Part shown: positions 48,698 to 57,785 of the stretch, in pieces
Layout of the letters: every line of letters starts with the position of its first letter
How positions within the stretch are numbered: position 1 is the first letter of the stretch
NCBI GenBank assembly: GCA_014803435.1
Contig: JACYFD010000002.1
Span: 186,001 to 250,000 of the forward strand
DNA from: Cellulosimicrobium terreum
GTDB taxonomy: Bacteria > Actinomycetota > Actinomycetes > Actinomycetales > Cellulomonadaceae
Direction of reading: 5' to 3'
DNA length: 64,000 nt
Position numbers and translations under genes: made by a program
The notes under the pieces: generated by a model
Databases searched by the model: none
What the model was told of the DNA's origin: nothing
Seen by the model: the letters and a program-made list of their open reading frames with translations, nothing else

Positions 48698-50266
48698 ATG
48701 ACGACGTATCTCTCGCCCGGCGTGTACGTGGAAGAGGTCGAGGCCGGCTCCCGGCCGATCGAGGGGGTCGGTACGTCGGTCGCGGCGTTCGTCGGTCTCA
48801 CGGCCAAGGGTCCGGTGAACGAGCCGACGCTCGTGTCGAACTGGTCCCAGTTCTCGCAGACGTTCGGTGACTTCGTACCCGGCTCGTACCTCGCGCACGC
48901 GGTGTACGGGTACTTTCTCAACGGCGGCGGCAACTGCTACGTGGTCCGGATCGGCGGGGCCGCGCCCGCGTCGTCGGGCCGGGGGAAGTCCGCGCCGAAG
49001 GCGATCGCGGCGGGCCCGCCGGAGGCCGCCCTGGGCGGCTACCGGGTCTCCGCGCTCGACGGCGCGACGACCGGCAAGCCGAAGAAGATCACCGTGGAGG
49101 TGGCCGACGCCGGTGGCGAGTCGGCGCCTGACGACCAGTTCAAGCTCGTGATCAAGGTCGACGGCAAGGAGGCCGAGTCCTTCGACAACGTCACGACGAA
49201 GCGCGGCGCGGACAACGTCGCGACGAAGGTGAAGGCTGACTCGAAGATCATCATGATCGAGGAGGTCGCCCAGGGCAGCGCGCTCATGCGGCCGGACAAG
49301 GGCGCCGTCGAGCTCGTCGCGCCCGAGCCGGAGCCCGAGCCGCCGTCGACGGAGGACCTCGGCGCCGAGGACTACATCGGCGACGCGGCGGACCGCACGG
49401 GCTTCAGCGGACTGGAGGCGGTCGACGACGTCACGATCGTCGCGGTCCCCGACCTCGTCGCGGCGCTCGAGCAGGGGGCGATCGACCTCGAGACGTTCCA
49501 GGCGGTGCAGCTCGCGATGATCGCGCACTGCGAGCTCATGGGCGACCGCATGGCGATCCTCGACCCCCCGCCCGGGCTGAACGCTCAGCAGGTCAAGGAG
49601 TGGCGCGTCTCGGGAGCCGGCTACGACTCGAAGTACGCGACGCTCTACTGGCCGTACGTGAAGATCTTCGACCCGCTGTCGGGGACCAACGTGTTCGCCC
49701 CGCCGTCGGGTCACATGGCCGGGCTGTGGGCGCGCAACGACGGTGAGCGCGGGGTGCACAAGGCGCCGGCGAACGAGGTCGTGCGCGGTGCGATCACCCT
49801 GCAGACGAACATCACGCGCGCCGAGAACGACCTGCTCAACCCGGTCGGGATCAACTGCATCCGCGCCTTCCCCGGCAGGGGCGTGCGGGCGTGGGGTGCG
49901 CGCACCCTCTCGTCCGACCCGGCGTGGCGGTACGTCAACGTGCGGCGCCTGTTCAACTACCTCGAGGAGTCGATCCTCGTGGGGACGCAGTGGGTCGTCT
50001 TCGAGCCCAACGACCCGGCCCTGTGGGCGCGGATCCGGCGCACGATCGCGAGCTTCCTCGTCAACGAGTGGCGCAAGGGCGCGCTGTTCGGGCTCACGCC
50101 CGAGGAGGCGTTCTTCGTCAAGTGCGACTCCGAGACCAACCCGGCCGAGGGGATCGACGCCGGCCAGGTCGTGTGCCAGGTCGGGATCGCTCCCGTGAAG
50201 CCCGCGGAGTTCGTGATCTTCCAGCTGTCCCAGTTCTCGGGCGGCACCAGCCTGGTCGCCGAGTAG
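48698..50266 (+). CDS. Contractile tail sheath protein
   Basis: Protein of 522 residues, the single sheath of this system. Start at 48698 with AGGAGG ten bases upstream. Family motifs are at both ends: TYLSPGVYVEEVEAGSRPIEGVGTS at the N-terminus and RRTIASFLVNEWRKGALFGLTPEEAFFVKCD with VQVGIAPVKPAEFVIFQ-type C-terminal strands. A variable middle domain (about 90-240), including an acidic Pro/Glu stretch, replaces the larger insertions of other sheaths. It polymerises around the tube and contracts to drive injection. First gene of the 48.7-61.9 kb operon. Confidence 0.96.
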   Translation: MTTYLSPGVYVEEVEAGSRPIEGVGTSVAAFVGLTAKGPVNEPTLVSNWSQFSQTFGDFVPGSYLAHAVYGYFLNGGGNCYVVRIGGAAPASSGRGKSAPKAIAAGPPEAALGGYRVSALDGATTGKPKKITVEVADAGGESAPDDQFKLVIKVDGKEAESFDNVTTKRGADNVATKVKADSKIIMIEEVAQGSALMRPDKGAVELVAPEPEPEPPSTEDLGAEDYIGDAADRTGFSGLEAVDDVTIVAVPDLVAALEQGAIDLETFQAVQLAMIAHCELMGDRMAILDPPPGLNAQQVKEWRVSGAGYDSKYATLYWPYVKIFDPLSGTNVFAPPSGHMAGLWARNDGERGVHKAPANEVVRGAITLQTNITRAENDLLNPVGINCIRAFPGRGVRAWGARTLSSDPAWRYVNVRRLFNYLEESILVGTQWVVFEPNDPALWARIRRTIASFLVNEWRKGALFGLTPEEAFFVKCDSETNPAEGIDAGQVVCQVGIAPVKPAEFVIFQLSQFSGGTSLVAE

Positions 50267-50320
50267 CGCGGCCGGCCCATCTGACGTCCCTCACATCCGC
50301 AGAACACGAAGGAGCGCACC

Positions 50321-50767
50321 ATGCCACTCCCCGACCCGCTCGACTCGTCCACCGCCAACGCGTTCATCGTGACGATCGACGGGATCCAGGTCCCCAAGGT
50401 CATCGAGGTCAGCGGCATCAAGGCCGAGGTCGAGAAGATCGAGCACAAGCAGCAGACCGCCGACGGCAAGTACGTGATCCGCCAGCTCATGGGTCGGCCG
50501 AAGGCCGGCGAGTTCACCGTGACGCGCGGTCTCACGGACAGCAAGACGATCTCGGACTGGCTGAAGATCGTCATGCAGGGTGACGTGAAGGCATCGCGCA
50601 AGACCGCGTCCGTCCAGTTCCTCGACTACACGGGTGCCAAGCTGCAGGCGTACAACTTCACCAACTGCTGGGTGTCGAGCGTCGAGGTCTCGTCGATGAA
50701 GGCGGGCGCGACCGAGCCGGCGACCGAGAAGTTCACCGTCGCCTACGACGAGATGACGGTGGCCTGA
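50321..50767 (+). CDS. Tail tube protein 1 (gp19 family)
   Basis: Protein of 148 residues matching the T4 gp19/Pvc1 inner-tube family: DPLDSSTANAFIVTIDGIQVPKVIEVSG, then KYVIRQLMGRPKAGEFTVTRGL and a C-terminal SMKAGATEPATEKFTVAYDEM. It stacks as hexameric rings to form the rigid tube within the sheath. Fifty-four bases after the sheath gene; its stop overlaps the next start (TGATG). Confidence 0.95.
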   Translation: MPLPDPLDSSTANAFIVTIDGIQVPKVIEVSGIKAEVEKIEHKQQTADGKYVIRQLMGRPKAGEFTVTRGLTDSKTISDWLKIVMQGDVKASRKTASVQFLDYTGAKLQAYNFTNCWVSSVEVSSMKAGATEPATEKFTVAYDEMTVA

Positions 50768-51231
50768 TGCAGCGCGGTCCAGCCCTGGAGACCCTGGACC
50801 GCGACGCGCCGGGCGAGCAGGAGTCGCCCGGCGCCGGACGGTCGTCGGGTGCACCCGCACCGTTGCGCACGGAGTTCGACTTCGAGCTCCCGCGCGGGTA
50901 TGTCGATGGCGACGGGGTGCGGCACACCCGCGGCACCATGCGTCTCGCCACGGCCCGCGACGAGCTGCTCCCGCTCTACGACTCGCGCGTGCAGGAGAAC
51001 GCCGCGTTCACCACGGTCGTCCTGCTCAGCCGGGTCATCACGTCGCTGGGCTCGATGTCGAGCATCTCGACGAACGTCGTGGAGAACATGTTCGCGTCCG
51101 ACGTCGCGTTCCTCCAGGACTTCTACCGCCGCGTCAACGCCGAGGGCCACACGAAGGCGGCCGTGACGTGCCCCGAGTGCTCGCACCGGTTCACGATCGA
51201 CCTCGCGGGCGGTCGCCTGGGGGAATCGTGA
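50767..51231 (+). CDS. eCIS assembly protein with CPxC zinc knuckle
   Basis: Protein of 154 residues. After a disordered 33-residue N-terminus comes a conserved domain, TEFDFELPRGYVDGDGVRHTRGTMRLATARDELLP, and a helical part (VVLLSRVITSLG, FASDVAFLQDFYRRVN). It ends with VTCPECSHRFTIDLAGG, a half zinc ribbon with only two visible cysteines. Proteins of this type lie after the first tube gene in other actinobacterial and cyanobacterial injection loci and resemble tail-assembly chaperones; exact role unproven. Coupled at both ends. Confidence 0.75.
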   Translation: MQRGPALETLDRDAPGEQESPGAGRSSGAPAPLRTEFDFELPRGYVDGDGVRHTRGTMRLATARDELLPLYDSRVQENAAFTTVVLLSRVITSLGSMSSISTNVVENMFASDVAFLQDFYRRVNAEGHTKAAVTCPECSHRFTIDLAGGRLGES

Positions 51232-51386
51232 CGTACGCGACCGACCGGCTCTACGAGGAGATCGCGTACGTCGCCTACCACTTCCACTGGTCGCCGGACG
51301 ACATCCTCGACCTCGAGCACGGCGTCCGACAGCGGTACGTCCGCGAGATCTCGAAGATCAACACGCGCCTGTCCGAGGGGCGCTGA
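51228..51386 (+). CDS. DUF6760 family small protein
   Basis: Protein of 52 residues, GTG start overlapping the previous stop by four bases. TYATDRLYEEIAYVAYHFHW followed by DDILDLEHGVRQRYVREI is the DUF6760 pattern, seen next to sheath/tube genes of contractile injection systems, with a W-x(2)-D-(I/L)-L-x-L-E-H core. Probably a helical assembly or tape-linked component; function unknown. Confidence 0.8.
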   Translation: MTYATDRLYEEIAYVAYHFHWSPDDILDLEHGVRQRYVREISKINTRLSEGR

Positions 51387-51388
51387 CC

Positions 51389-54300
51389 GTGCGCTGGCCG
51401 TGGAGCCGCCGGACCGGGACCGACCTGCCGGGGACGGTGGGGACGTCGTCGGGCCCCGGTGCGTCCACGATGCCCGACGGCGTCCCGGCAGGTCGCACCG
51501 ACCCGGGCCGACCCGTGGGGTGGGCTTTCGTCGCGCCTCTCCAGCGGACGCTGGGGGACCTCCCGCTCACGACGGCGCCGGCCGAGTTCCCGTCGTCCCT
51601 CGCGTCGTGGTCCAACCCGGCCTTCGTCGGGACCATGGGGCACGCGGTCGACCACCGTGCGCCGTCGGGCGTGGTGGACGGCGACGGCGCGCGGCAGGTG
51701 CAGCGGGCCGTGGTCTCCGCCGACGACGAGCTCGCGCTCCTGGTGCCCGAGGCCCTGCCGGCAGGACCAGCACCCGCGGACGCGTCGTCGTTCGCGCACA
51801 GGTCAGGGTCGACACGGCGCTCGACCCCGCTGACGAGCGCCGCCTCCGTGATGGACCACCTGCCGGTCCGCAGGCCGGTCGTCGTGGCCCGCTCGGCCGA
51901 CGACCGCGGGACCGTGACCCCGGCACCGACACCTGCCTCGAACCCGGCGCCGCCCGCGGCGATCGCAGCTCTGGCGCCCCCGTCGGCCGCGGGCACACAC
52001 GCGGCCGGCGGGTCGACCTCGCAGCCCACGACGTCGCCCGCGCCCGAGCCGCCAGCAGTGCAGCGCACGGGCACCGCGCCGCGACCTGGTGCACCCGACG
52101 TCGGTCCGCCCACCGTCGGTCCGCCCACCGTCGGTCCGCCCACCGTCGGTCCGCCCACCGTCGGTCCGCCCACCGTCGGTCCGCCGATCACCGACGTCCC
52201 CGCCTCCGTGCTCCCCACCTCCGTCCTTCCTGACGCCGGGTTCTCGGACGGGAGCGGCACGGTCCTGCCGCTCAAGGCCGCTCCGGGCGGGGGGACGAGC
52301 ACCCCGACCGCCGTCTCACGTGCGACCACCGAGACTGCGACCTCTGCCTCGCCCGCTCCCGCCGCCCCCGTGCGTGCCGTGGGCGGGCACCCGGTGCAGC
52401 GGACCCCGGGGCCGGTCGGCACACGCCTGACGCGCGGGTTCGGCCTCGGCGCTCCCGTGTCCCCGGCCGAGCTGCCGCTCGGCCAGACCCGCGCGGCGCC
52501 CGTCGGCGAGACCGGGTCGGCCGGTCAGAGCGCAGGGCTGCGGCCGGCCCCACCCCACGGTTCCGAGGAGCCGACGTCCTCTACGCCGAGTCCGCAGGCC
52601 AGGGCCGGCGGGCCGGCGCCCGACCTCCCTGTAGCGGCACGACGTACGATCTCGACCCCGCCCGAACCGACCCGACCCGCACCCTCGGCCCAGTCGACCC
52701 AGTCGGCCCAGTCGGCCCAGTCGACCCAACCGGTCCGGTCGGCTCGGCCGGCGCCGTCGGACGGTGGTGCCCCGACGCTCGGCGTGGTGCAGCGTTCCGT
52801 GCTCGCGCCGGGAGACAGCACGAATACCCCCGACCCTGTCCCCATCGGCCCCGCTCCCGCGGCGATCGGGTCGGTGAAGGCCGGGGCGGATGCGAGCCAC
52901 GTGGGGGAGACCGCGGCCCGCAGCGTCACCGAGGTGCCGATGCTCGGCAGCGGTCCGAGCCCGCAGCGGTCGGTGGGCGTCTCGAGCGCTCCTCCGTCGG
53001 TCGTCCCAGCTCCCGCCTCGACGCAGCGCGGAGCGGCATCGTCGCCGGCGGCACCGTCGGCAACAGCTTCTCTCGCGGGCGCGCTCCCTGCGGCGTTGCC
53101 ACCCGTGGCGGTCCGGCCGGCCGGCGTCCCGTCCGCCGAGGTCGCGGTTGTGGCCACGCTGCCCCAGGTGGTCCCTCCTGTCGGGGGGCCATCGTCCACT
53201 GACGGCGTTGGTCCTCGATCGGTCCAGCGCGCCTCGGACGCCCCGACGCTGCACGCTCCCGAAGCCCTGCCGTCCGCTGTAGCCCCGCTCTCCGCGGCAG
53301 CGCCGGGAGCCGCGGCAGTGCCGCTGTCCGCCGCACCGCCGGGGACCGTGGCCGCGCAGGCATCGCTCGTCCCGTCGGCCCAGCGTGTTCGCTCGCGCAC
53401 TGCGGCGGGCGCCGGCCCTGTCCCGAGCAGCGGCCATCCGACGACGCCTGCCGCGTCGGTGACCGAAGGCACGGGGCCGCTCCCGCCGAACGCCACCGCC
53501 GCGGCACTCCCGGTCGCCGTCTCGCACTCGGTCGCCGATGTCCCCACGGTCGGTCGCGCGCGTCCGACCAACGGGAACAGCGTCGCGGGACCGGCCTCGA
53601 CGGGCCCGGTCGGTCCTGCTCCGACGCTCGCGCGAGCGCAGCGCTCGTCGGCCCACGGCGAGAGCTCGCCCGGCGGGCCAGGGGCGGTCCTCGCGCACGA
53701 GAATCCGGTCGCGCAGCGCACCCCGATCGGTACGCGGGCCGAGACCCCGTCGACGCTCACCGCACCACCGCACGCCGCGGTGTCCCGTACCCCGTGGGCC
53801 GACGTCGCGCCGGCGGTGCGCGGCCGGTCTGCTGACGCCTGGTCCGCCGCACCGCACCCCGTAGTGGCGAGAGCGTCCGCCCGACCGGTCCTCGCGCAGC
53901 GCTCGACGCCCGGCGAGGTGGGTACGGAGCCTGTCGCGCAACGGGTGCGCGTCCCGGTCGTGGGCAGCTCGTGGTCGGAGGTACGCACCACGGCCAGCTC
54001 GGGCGATGTGGCGGCGGCGTTCCAACCGAATGTCGCGCACGTTCCGGTGGTGGCGCGCGCGAGGGACTGGACCGCGGTGCCGGCGGGGCCTCGACGGTTG
54101 CGCGCGACGGCCGGCGGGCACCGTGCCAACACCGTGGGGGTGGACGCCCCGGCGGTGGCCACCCTGGCGGCGGCCGCTCCCCACGCGGCCTCGGCCGTGC
54201 TCGCACCGCCCCGTGCCCTGCTGGAACCGGGCAGTCCGGACGTGCTGAGCGGCGGCGTCGGGCTCCCTGCGGTGCAGGCCCTGGCGTCGCGGACGGCGCC

Positions 54301-54634
54301 CACGACGCTCGTGCCCCCGTCGGCGCCCGCGCTCCCGTCCCTCGCGGTCCGCACGCCGCCACCCGTGCCACCGGCAGCCGTGGCACCCGCTCAGGTCCCG
54401 GCGCCGGCAGCCACCCCCGCGGCGCCACCGAGCCCGCCGGCGTCGGCCGCGCCGCCCGCCGCCGCGGTCGCCCCGTCGGCGTCGTCCGCCACCACGAGGG
54501 TCGCGACGGACGAGGCGACGCTCGACGACCTGGCCCGCCGCCTGACCGACCCGCTGCTGCGGCGTCTGCGCCACGAGCTTCTCGTCGACCGTGAGCGCCT
54601 CGGCCTGCGGACGGACCGGAGGTGGGAGCGATGA
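51389..54634 (+). CDS. Giant Pro/Ala/Val-rich eCIS protein with repeated QR motifs
   Basis: Protein of 1081 residues, GTG start two bases after the DUF6760 stop. Nearly the whole length is low-complexity, disordered-looking Pro/Ala/Ser/Thr/Val sequence. Within it are five perfect VGPPT repeats with a sixth diverged one (DNA 52100-52189), QSA/QST triplets (52691-52726), and thirteen QR sites, many as VQRT, VQRS or AQRS, several after a PTLG-like turn. The last 45 residues are ordered and charged: DEATLDDLARRLTDPLLRRLRHELLVDRERLGLRTDRRW. It sits where other loci have a tape-measure or linker gene. Its C-terminus may dock to the baseplate or tube; this is inference. Confidence 0.7.
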   Translation: MRWPWSRRTGTDLPGTVGTSSGPGASTMPDGVPAGRTDPGRPVGWAFVAPLQRTLGDLPLTTAPAEFPSSLASWSNPAFVGTMGHAVDHRAPSGVVDGDGARQVQRAVVSADDELALLVPEALPAGPAPADASSFAHRSGSTRRSTPLTSAASVMDHLPVRRPVVVARSADDRGTVTPAPTPASNPAPPAAIAALAPPSAAGTHAAGGSTSQPTTSPAPEPPAVQRTGTAPRPGAPDVGPPTVGPPTVGPPTVGPPTVGPPTVGPPITDVPASVLPTSVLPDAGFSDGSGTVLPLKAAPGGGTSTPTAVSRATTETATSASPAPAAPVRAVGGHPVQRTPGPVGTRLTRGFGLGAPVSPAELPLGQTRAAPVGETGSAGQSAGLRPAPPHGSEEPTSSTPSPQARAGGPAPDLPVAARRTISTPPEPTRPAPSAQSTQSAQSAQSTQPVRSARPAPSDGGAPTLGVVQRSVLAPGDSTNTPDPVPIGPAPAAIGSVKAGADASHVGETAARSVTEVPMLGSGPSPQRSVGVSSAPPSVVPAPASTQRGAASSPAAPSATASLAGALPAALPPVAVRPAGVPSAEVAVVATLPQVVPPVGGPSSTDGVGPRSVQRASDAPTLHAPEALPSAVAPLSAAAPGAAAVPLSAAPPGTVAAQASLVPSAQRVRSRTAAGAGPVPSSGHPTTPAASVTEGTGPLPPNATAAALPVAVSHSVADVPTVGRARPTNGNSVAGPASTGPVGPAPTLARAQRSSAHGESSPGGPGAVLAHENPVAQRTPIGTRAETPSTLTAPPHAAVSRTPWADVAPAVRGRSADAWSAAPHPVVARASARPVLAQRSTPGEVGTEPVAQRVRVPVVGSSWSEVRTTASSGDVAAAFQPNVAHVPVVARARDWTAVPAGPRRLRATAGGHRANTVGVDAPAVATLAAAAPHAASAVLAPPRALLEPGSPDVLSGGVGLPAVQALASRTAPTTLVPPSAPALPSLAVRTPPPVPPAAVAPAQVPAPAATPAAPPSPPASAAPPAAAVAPSASSATTRVATDEATLDDLARRLTDPLLRRLRHELLVDRERLGLRTDRRWER
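52100..52189. repeat. 15-base tandem repeat encoding VGPPT
   Basis: Five exact units of GTCGGTCCGCCCACC followed by a sixth with a changed end (GTCGGTCCGCCGATC). In frame within the Pro/Ala-rich protein; unit number may vary among strains by slippage. Confidence 0.9.
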
Positions 54635-55080
54635 CGATCTACGAGGACACGACGCTCGCCGTCGGGATCCGGTACCGGATCTTCCTCGACGACTGGAACC
54701 TCGGGCTGTTCAGCTCGTGCTCGGGTCTGGGCGCCGAGGTGACGGTGGAGACGCGTGAGGAGGGCGGCAACAACGGGTCGGTGTGGCAGTTCCCGACGCG
54801 CCTGCGCTTCCCGAACGTCACCCTGACGCGCCCGCTGAACAAGGACAGCGCCAAGATCGGCGAGTGGTTCACCACGATGGTCACGAGCGGCTACAAGTTC
54901 GGGACCGCGACCATCGACGCGATGACGGCGGCCGGCGACGAGGTCGCCCGGTTCGGACTGATGGGGATCGTGCCGGTCCGCTGGTCGGGCCCGACGCTGT
55001 CGACGACGGACTCGAACGTCGTGGTGGAGTCGGTCGAGATCGCGCACCACGGGTTCGTGCCGCCGAAGGCCGGGGGGTGA
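54631..55080 (+). CDS. Tail tube protein 2 (gp19 family)
   Basis: Protein of 149 residues. ATG at 54631 overlaps the preceding stop (ATGA). IRYRIFLDDWNLGLFSSCSGLGAEV, then SVWQFPTRLRFPNVTLTRPLNKDSAKIGEWF and the end NVVVESVEIAHHGFVP define a second gp19-like protein, comparable to the Pvc5/Afp5 tube-initiator class that sits between the main tube and the spike. Followed after seven bases by the LysM gene. Confidence 0.9.
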   Translation: MTIYEDTTLAVGIRYRIFLDDWNLGLFSSCSGLGAEVTVETREEGGNNGSVWQFPTRLRFPNVTLTRPLNKDSAKIGEWFTTMVTSGYKFGTATIDAMTAAGDEVARFGLMGIVPVRWSGPTLSTTDSNVVVESVEIAHHGFVPPKAGG

Positions 55081-55087
55081 GCTGACG

Positions 55088-55876
55088 ATGGCCACACCGG
55101 TCGGCCTGGAGGCCGCGGGAGCGGGCGCCTCGGGCGCGGGCTCCAAGCTGGAGCACGCGTACCTGCTGCTGTTCGAGCCGTCGAAGGACGGCTCGCTGGC
55201 CAAGCCGGGCCCGGAGATCGGGCGCATCGCGTTCCAGTTCAACCCGACGGAGCTCTCGCTCGAGAAGGCGGCGACGTGGACACGCCCGACGAACCCGGGC
55301 AACCGGCGTTCGAGCCCGCCGCAGTTCCAGGGCCCTGCGCCGTCGCGGCTGTCCCTCGAGATGTTCTTCGACGCCTCGCAGGACCACGACGACGCGGTGG
55401 TCAAGGCGGTGGAGAAGCTGTTCACGAGCTGCGTCCCGACGTCGGCGTCGCACGACCAGCGCAAGGACTCCCCGCCGTGGGTGCTGTTCCGCTGGGGGAG
55501 CCTGACCGGGTTCCTCGCGTACATCAGCAGCGTCCAGGTGCGCTACACGCTCTTCACGTCGAGCGGGCTGCCGATCCGGGCGGTGTGCACGGCGACGCTC
55601 GAGGAGATCGCGGGGGAGTCGCCACGGCAGAACCCGACGTCGGGCGGACTGGTCCCGCACCGCGAGCACACGGTCGTGCACGGCGAGACGCTCGCGGGGA
55701 TCGCGTACCGCGAGTACGGCGACCCGGTGCTGTGGCGCGCGGTCGCGGAGGCGAACGGCATCGACGACCCGTTCGGGCTCGCCGCGGGGGACCGGGTGCT
55801 GCTCCCGTCGGCGGAGGACCTGCGGGACCCGGCGGTCGGTCGGCGGGGAGCGGGGGTGGTCGCCGGTGCACGGTGA
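55088..55876 (+). CDS. LysM-domain baseplate protein (Pvc7/gp53-like)
   Basis: Protein of 262 residues. The N-terminal part opens LEHAYLLLFEPSKDG and GRIAFQFNPTELSLEKAATWTRP, the FNPTELS motif being typical. A LysM module closes it (about 195-242: HTVVHGETLAGIAYREYGDP, then WRAVAEANGIDDP and GDRVLLP). In eCIS this protein binds the central spike at the baseplate hub; the LysM here probably binds protein rather than glycan. The stop lies 11 bases inside the VgrG-like gene. Confidence 0.92.
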   Translation: MATPVGLEAAGAGASGAGSKLEHAYLLLFEPSKDGSLAKPGPEIGRIAFQFNPTELSLEKAATWTRPTNPGNRRSSPPQFQGPAPSRLSLEMFFDASQDHDDAVVKAVEKLFTSCVPTSASHDQRKDSPPWVLFRWGSLTGFLAYISSVQVRYTLFTSSGLPIRAVCTATLEEIAGESPRQNPTSGGLVPHREHTVVHGETLAGIAYREYGDPVLWRAVAEANGIDDPFGLAAGDRVLLPSAEDLRDPAVGRRGAGVVAGAR

Positions 55877-57719
55877 GGAGCACAGCGCGCGGCTCGTCGT
55901 GAAGGTCGACGGGCGTGAGCTGCCGGCCGACGTCGAGGCGTACGTGACGAGCGCGGTCGTGGACGCGCGCCGGGACGCGCCCGGGCTCTTCGTCCTGCAC
56001 CTGGCCGACGAGCACGGCGCCCTCCTGGACAAGGCGGGCATCCGCATCGGCGCGGTGGTCGCGCTCCAGGTCCAGCTCAGCGGTTCGGGTGGGCCGGCGC
56101 CGCTGGCCACCGGCGAGGTGACGTCGCTCGAGACCGAGATCGGGCCCGGCGGACGGCGGACGACGGTGCGCGGGTTCGACAAGGGGCACCGCCTCGCGGG
56201 CTCGCGGCGCACGGCGACGTACGTCGGCATGTCCGCGTCGGACGTGGTGAGCAAGATCGCGGGGGAGCACGGGCTGTCGGGCGGCCGGATCGAGGCGACC
56301 ACCGGGAAGCTCGACCACCTGTGGCAGCCGAACATCAGCGACTGGGACATGCTCCTGCGGCTCGCGGACATGTCCGGCTCGGTGGTCGGCGTGAGCGACG
56401 GCCGCCTCGACTTCCGGCGACCCACGGCGGCGGCGGGCGCACCGGCGGGGACGACGGGCTCGCGCCAGGACCCGCTCGTGGTCGAGCAGGGGGTCAACCT
56501 GCTCGACCTGCGCGCGACCGTGACCGCCGCGTCCCAGGTGTCGAAGGTCGAGGCGCGGGGCTGGGACCCGAAGACGAAGAAGGCGGTCGTGGCGACGGAG
56601 ACCCCCACGACGAGCAGCGCCCGGCTCGCGGCGGCGGACCCGGCGCGACTGGGCACGGTGTTCGGGGGCGCGCCGCTCGTGGTGTCGAGCACGGCGCTCG
56701 CGACGCAGCAGCGGGCCGCGACGAGTGCGAAGACCGTCTCCGACCGGGTCGCGGGCGGCTTCGCCGAGATCGAGGCGACCGTGCGGGGGAACCCGCAGAT
56801 CGCCGTCGGGCGTGCGATCGCGCTCGCCGGGTGCGGGGACCCGTTCGACGGCAAGTACGTCGTGAGCTCCGTGCGCCACGAGTTCTCGGGCGACCTCGGC
56901 TACCGGACCCACCTGACCGTCTCGGACGCCTCCGACCGGTCGACGTACGGCACGGTCGCGGGCCCCGCCCGCGGCGGGACGGCCCGCGGTGCGGCGCTGT
57001 ACCCGGCGGTGGTCACGGCGACGAAGGACCCGGACAAGGCGGGTCGCGTCAAGGTCAAGATCCCCGCGCTCCACGACTCGCTCGAGAGCTGGTGGGTGCG
57101 CGTGGTGCACCCCGGCGCCGGGAAGGAGCACGGCCTGTTCGTGCTCCCGGAGGTCGGGGACGAGGTGCTCGTCGCGCTCGCAGAGGGCGAGCTGGACCAG
57201 CCGTACGTCCTCGGCGGGCTGTTCAGCCCGGTCGACGTGCCACCCGCGCCCGCCCGGAAGGCGGAGTACGTCGAGGCGAACAGCGGCGAGGTCACCCGTC
57301 GCTGCCTCGTGTCCCGCAGCGGCATGTACGTCGAGCTCGTCGACGCGGCGCGCGACGAGCGCATCGTGCTGTCCGACAAGGACGGCAAGGTCCAGGTGGT
57401 GATCGCGAAGAAGCCCGACGCGGCGATCGAGATCACGTCGTCAGGACCGGTCACGGTGCATGCGCAGCAGAAGGTCGAGGTGACGGCCGAGCAGGACGTC
57501 ACGTGCACCTCGAAGGCCGGGAACGTCACGGTGAAGGGCGTCAAGATCGCCCTCGAGGGCACGAGCGAGATCGCGCTCAAGGCGCCGAAGGTCTCCGTCA
57601 CCGCCGACGCGCAGCTCGCGCTCAAGGGTGCCACGGCGACCCTCGCCGGCACGGGCACCACGGAGGTCTCGTCGTCGGGCGTCACGATCGTGAAGGGCTC
57701 GCTCGTGAAGATCAACTGA
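55866..57719 (+). CDS. VgrG/gp5-gp27-like central spike protein (Pvc8)
   Basis: Protein of 617 residues, GTG at 55866. Residues 1-360 resemble phage late control D / gp27 (KVDGRELPADVEAYVTS, then LWQPNISDWDMLLRLADMSG). An OB-fold gp5-N domain follows (YPAVVTATKDPDKAGRVKVKIP, VLPEVGDEVLVALAEGELDQPYVLGGLF; about 378-455). The C-terminus is a repetitive beta-helix of VTVKGVKI-type strands. It forms the trimeric spike that the PAAR protein caps. No fused effector domain is seen. Confidence 0.94.
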   Translation: MHGEEHSARLVVKVDGRELPADVEAYVTSAVVDARRDAPGLFVLHLADEHGALLDKAGIRIGAVVALQVQLSGSGGPAPLATGEVTSLETEIGPGGRRTTVRGFDKGHRLAGSRRTATYVGMSASDVVSKIAGEHGLSGGRIEATTGKLDHLWQPNISDWDMLLRLADMSGSVVGVSDGRLDFRRPTAAAGAPAGTTGSRQDPLVVEQGVNLLDLRATVTAASQVSKVEARGWDPKTKKAVVATETPTTSSARLAAADPARLGTVFGGAPLVVSSTALATQQRAATSAKTVSDRVAGGFAEIEATVRGNPQIAVGRAIALAGCGDPFDGKYVVSSVRHEFSGDLGYRTHLTVSDASDRSTYGTVAGPARGGTARGAALYPAVVTATKDPDKAGRVKVKIPALHDSLESWWVRVVHPGAGKEHGLFVLPEVGDEVLVALAEGELDQPYVLGGLFSPVDVPPAPARKAEYVEANSGEVTRRCLVSRSGMYVELVDAARDERIVLSDKDGKVQVVIAKKPDAAIEITSSGPVTVHAQQKVEVTAEQDVTCTSKAGNVTVKGVKIALEGTSEIALKAPKVSVTADAQLALKGATATLAGTGTTEVSSSGVTIVKGSLVKIN

Positions 57720-57785
57720 CGGCGCGGGGCCGCGGAGCGGGCGCGAGCGAGCACGGGTGGGACCGACGAGGACGAAGGAGGAGCC

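Noticed and set aside
52100-52189. CRISPR-like short repeats
   Set aside because: The units are contiguous, 15 bases long, in frame and coding; there are no spacers and no cas genes.
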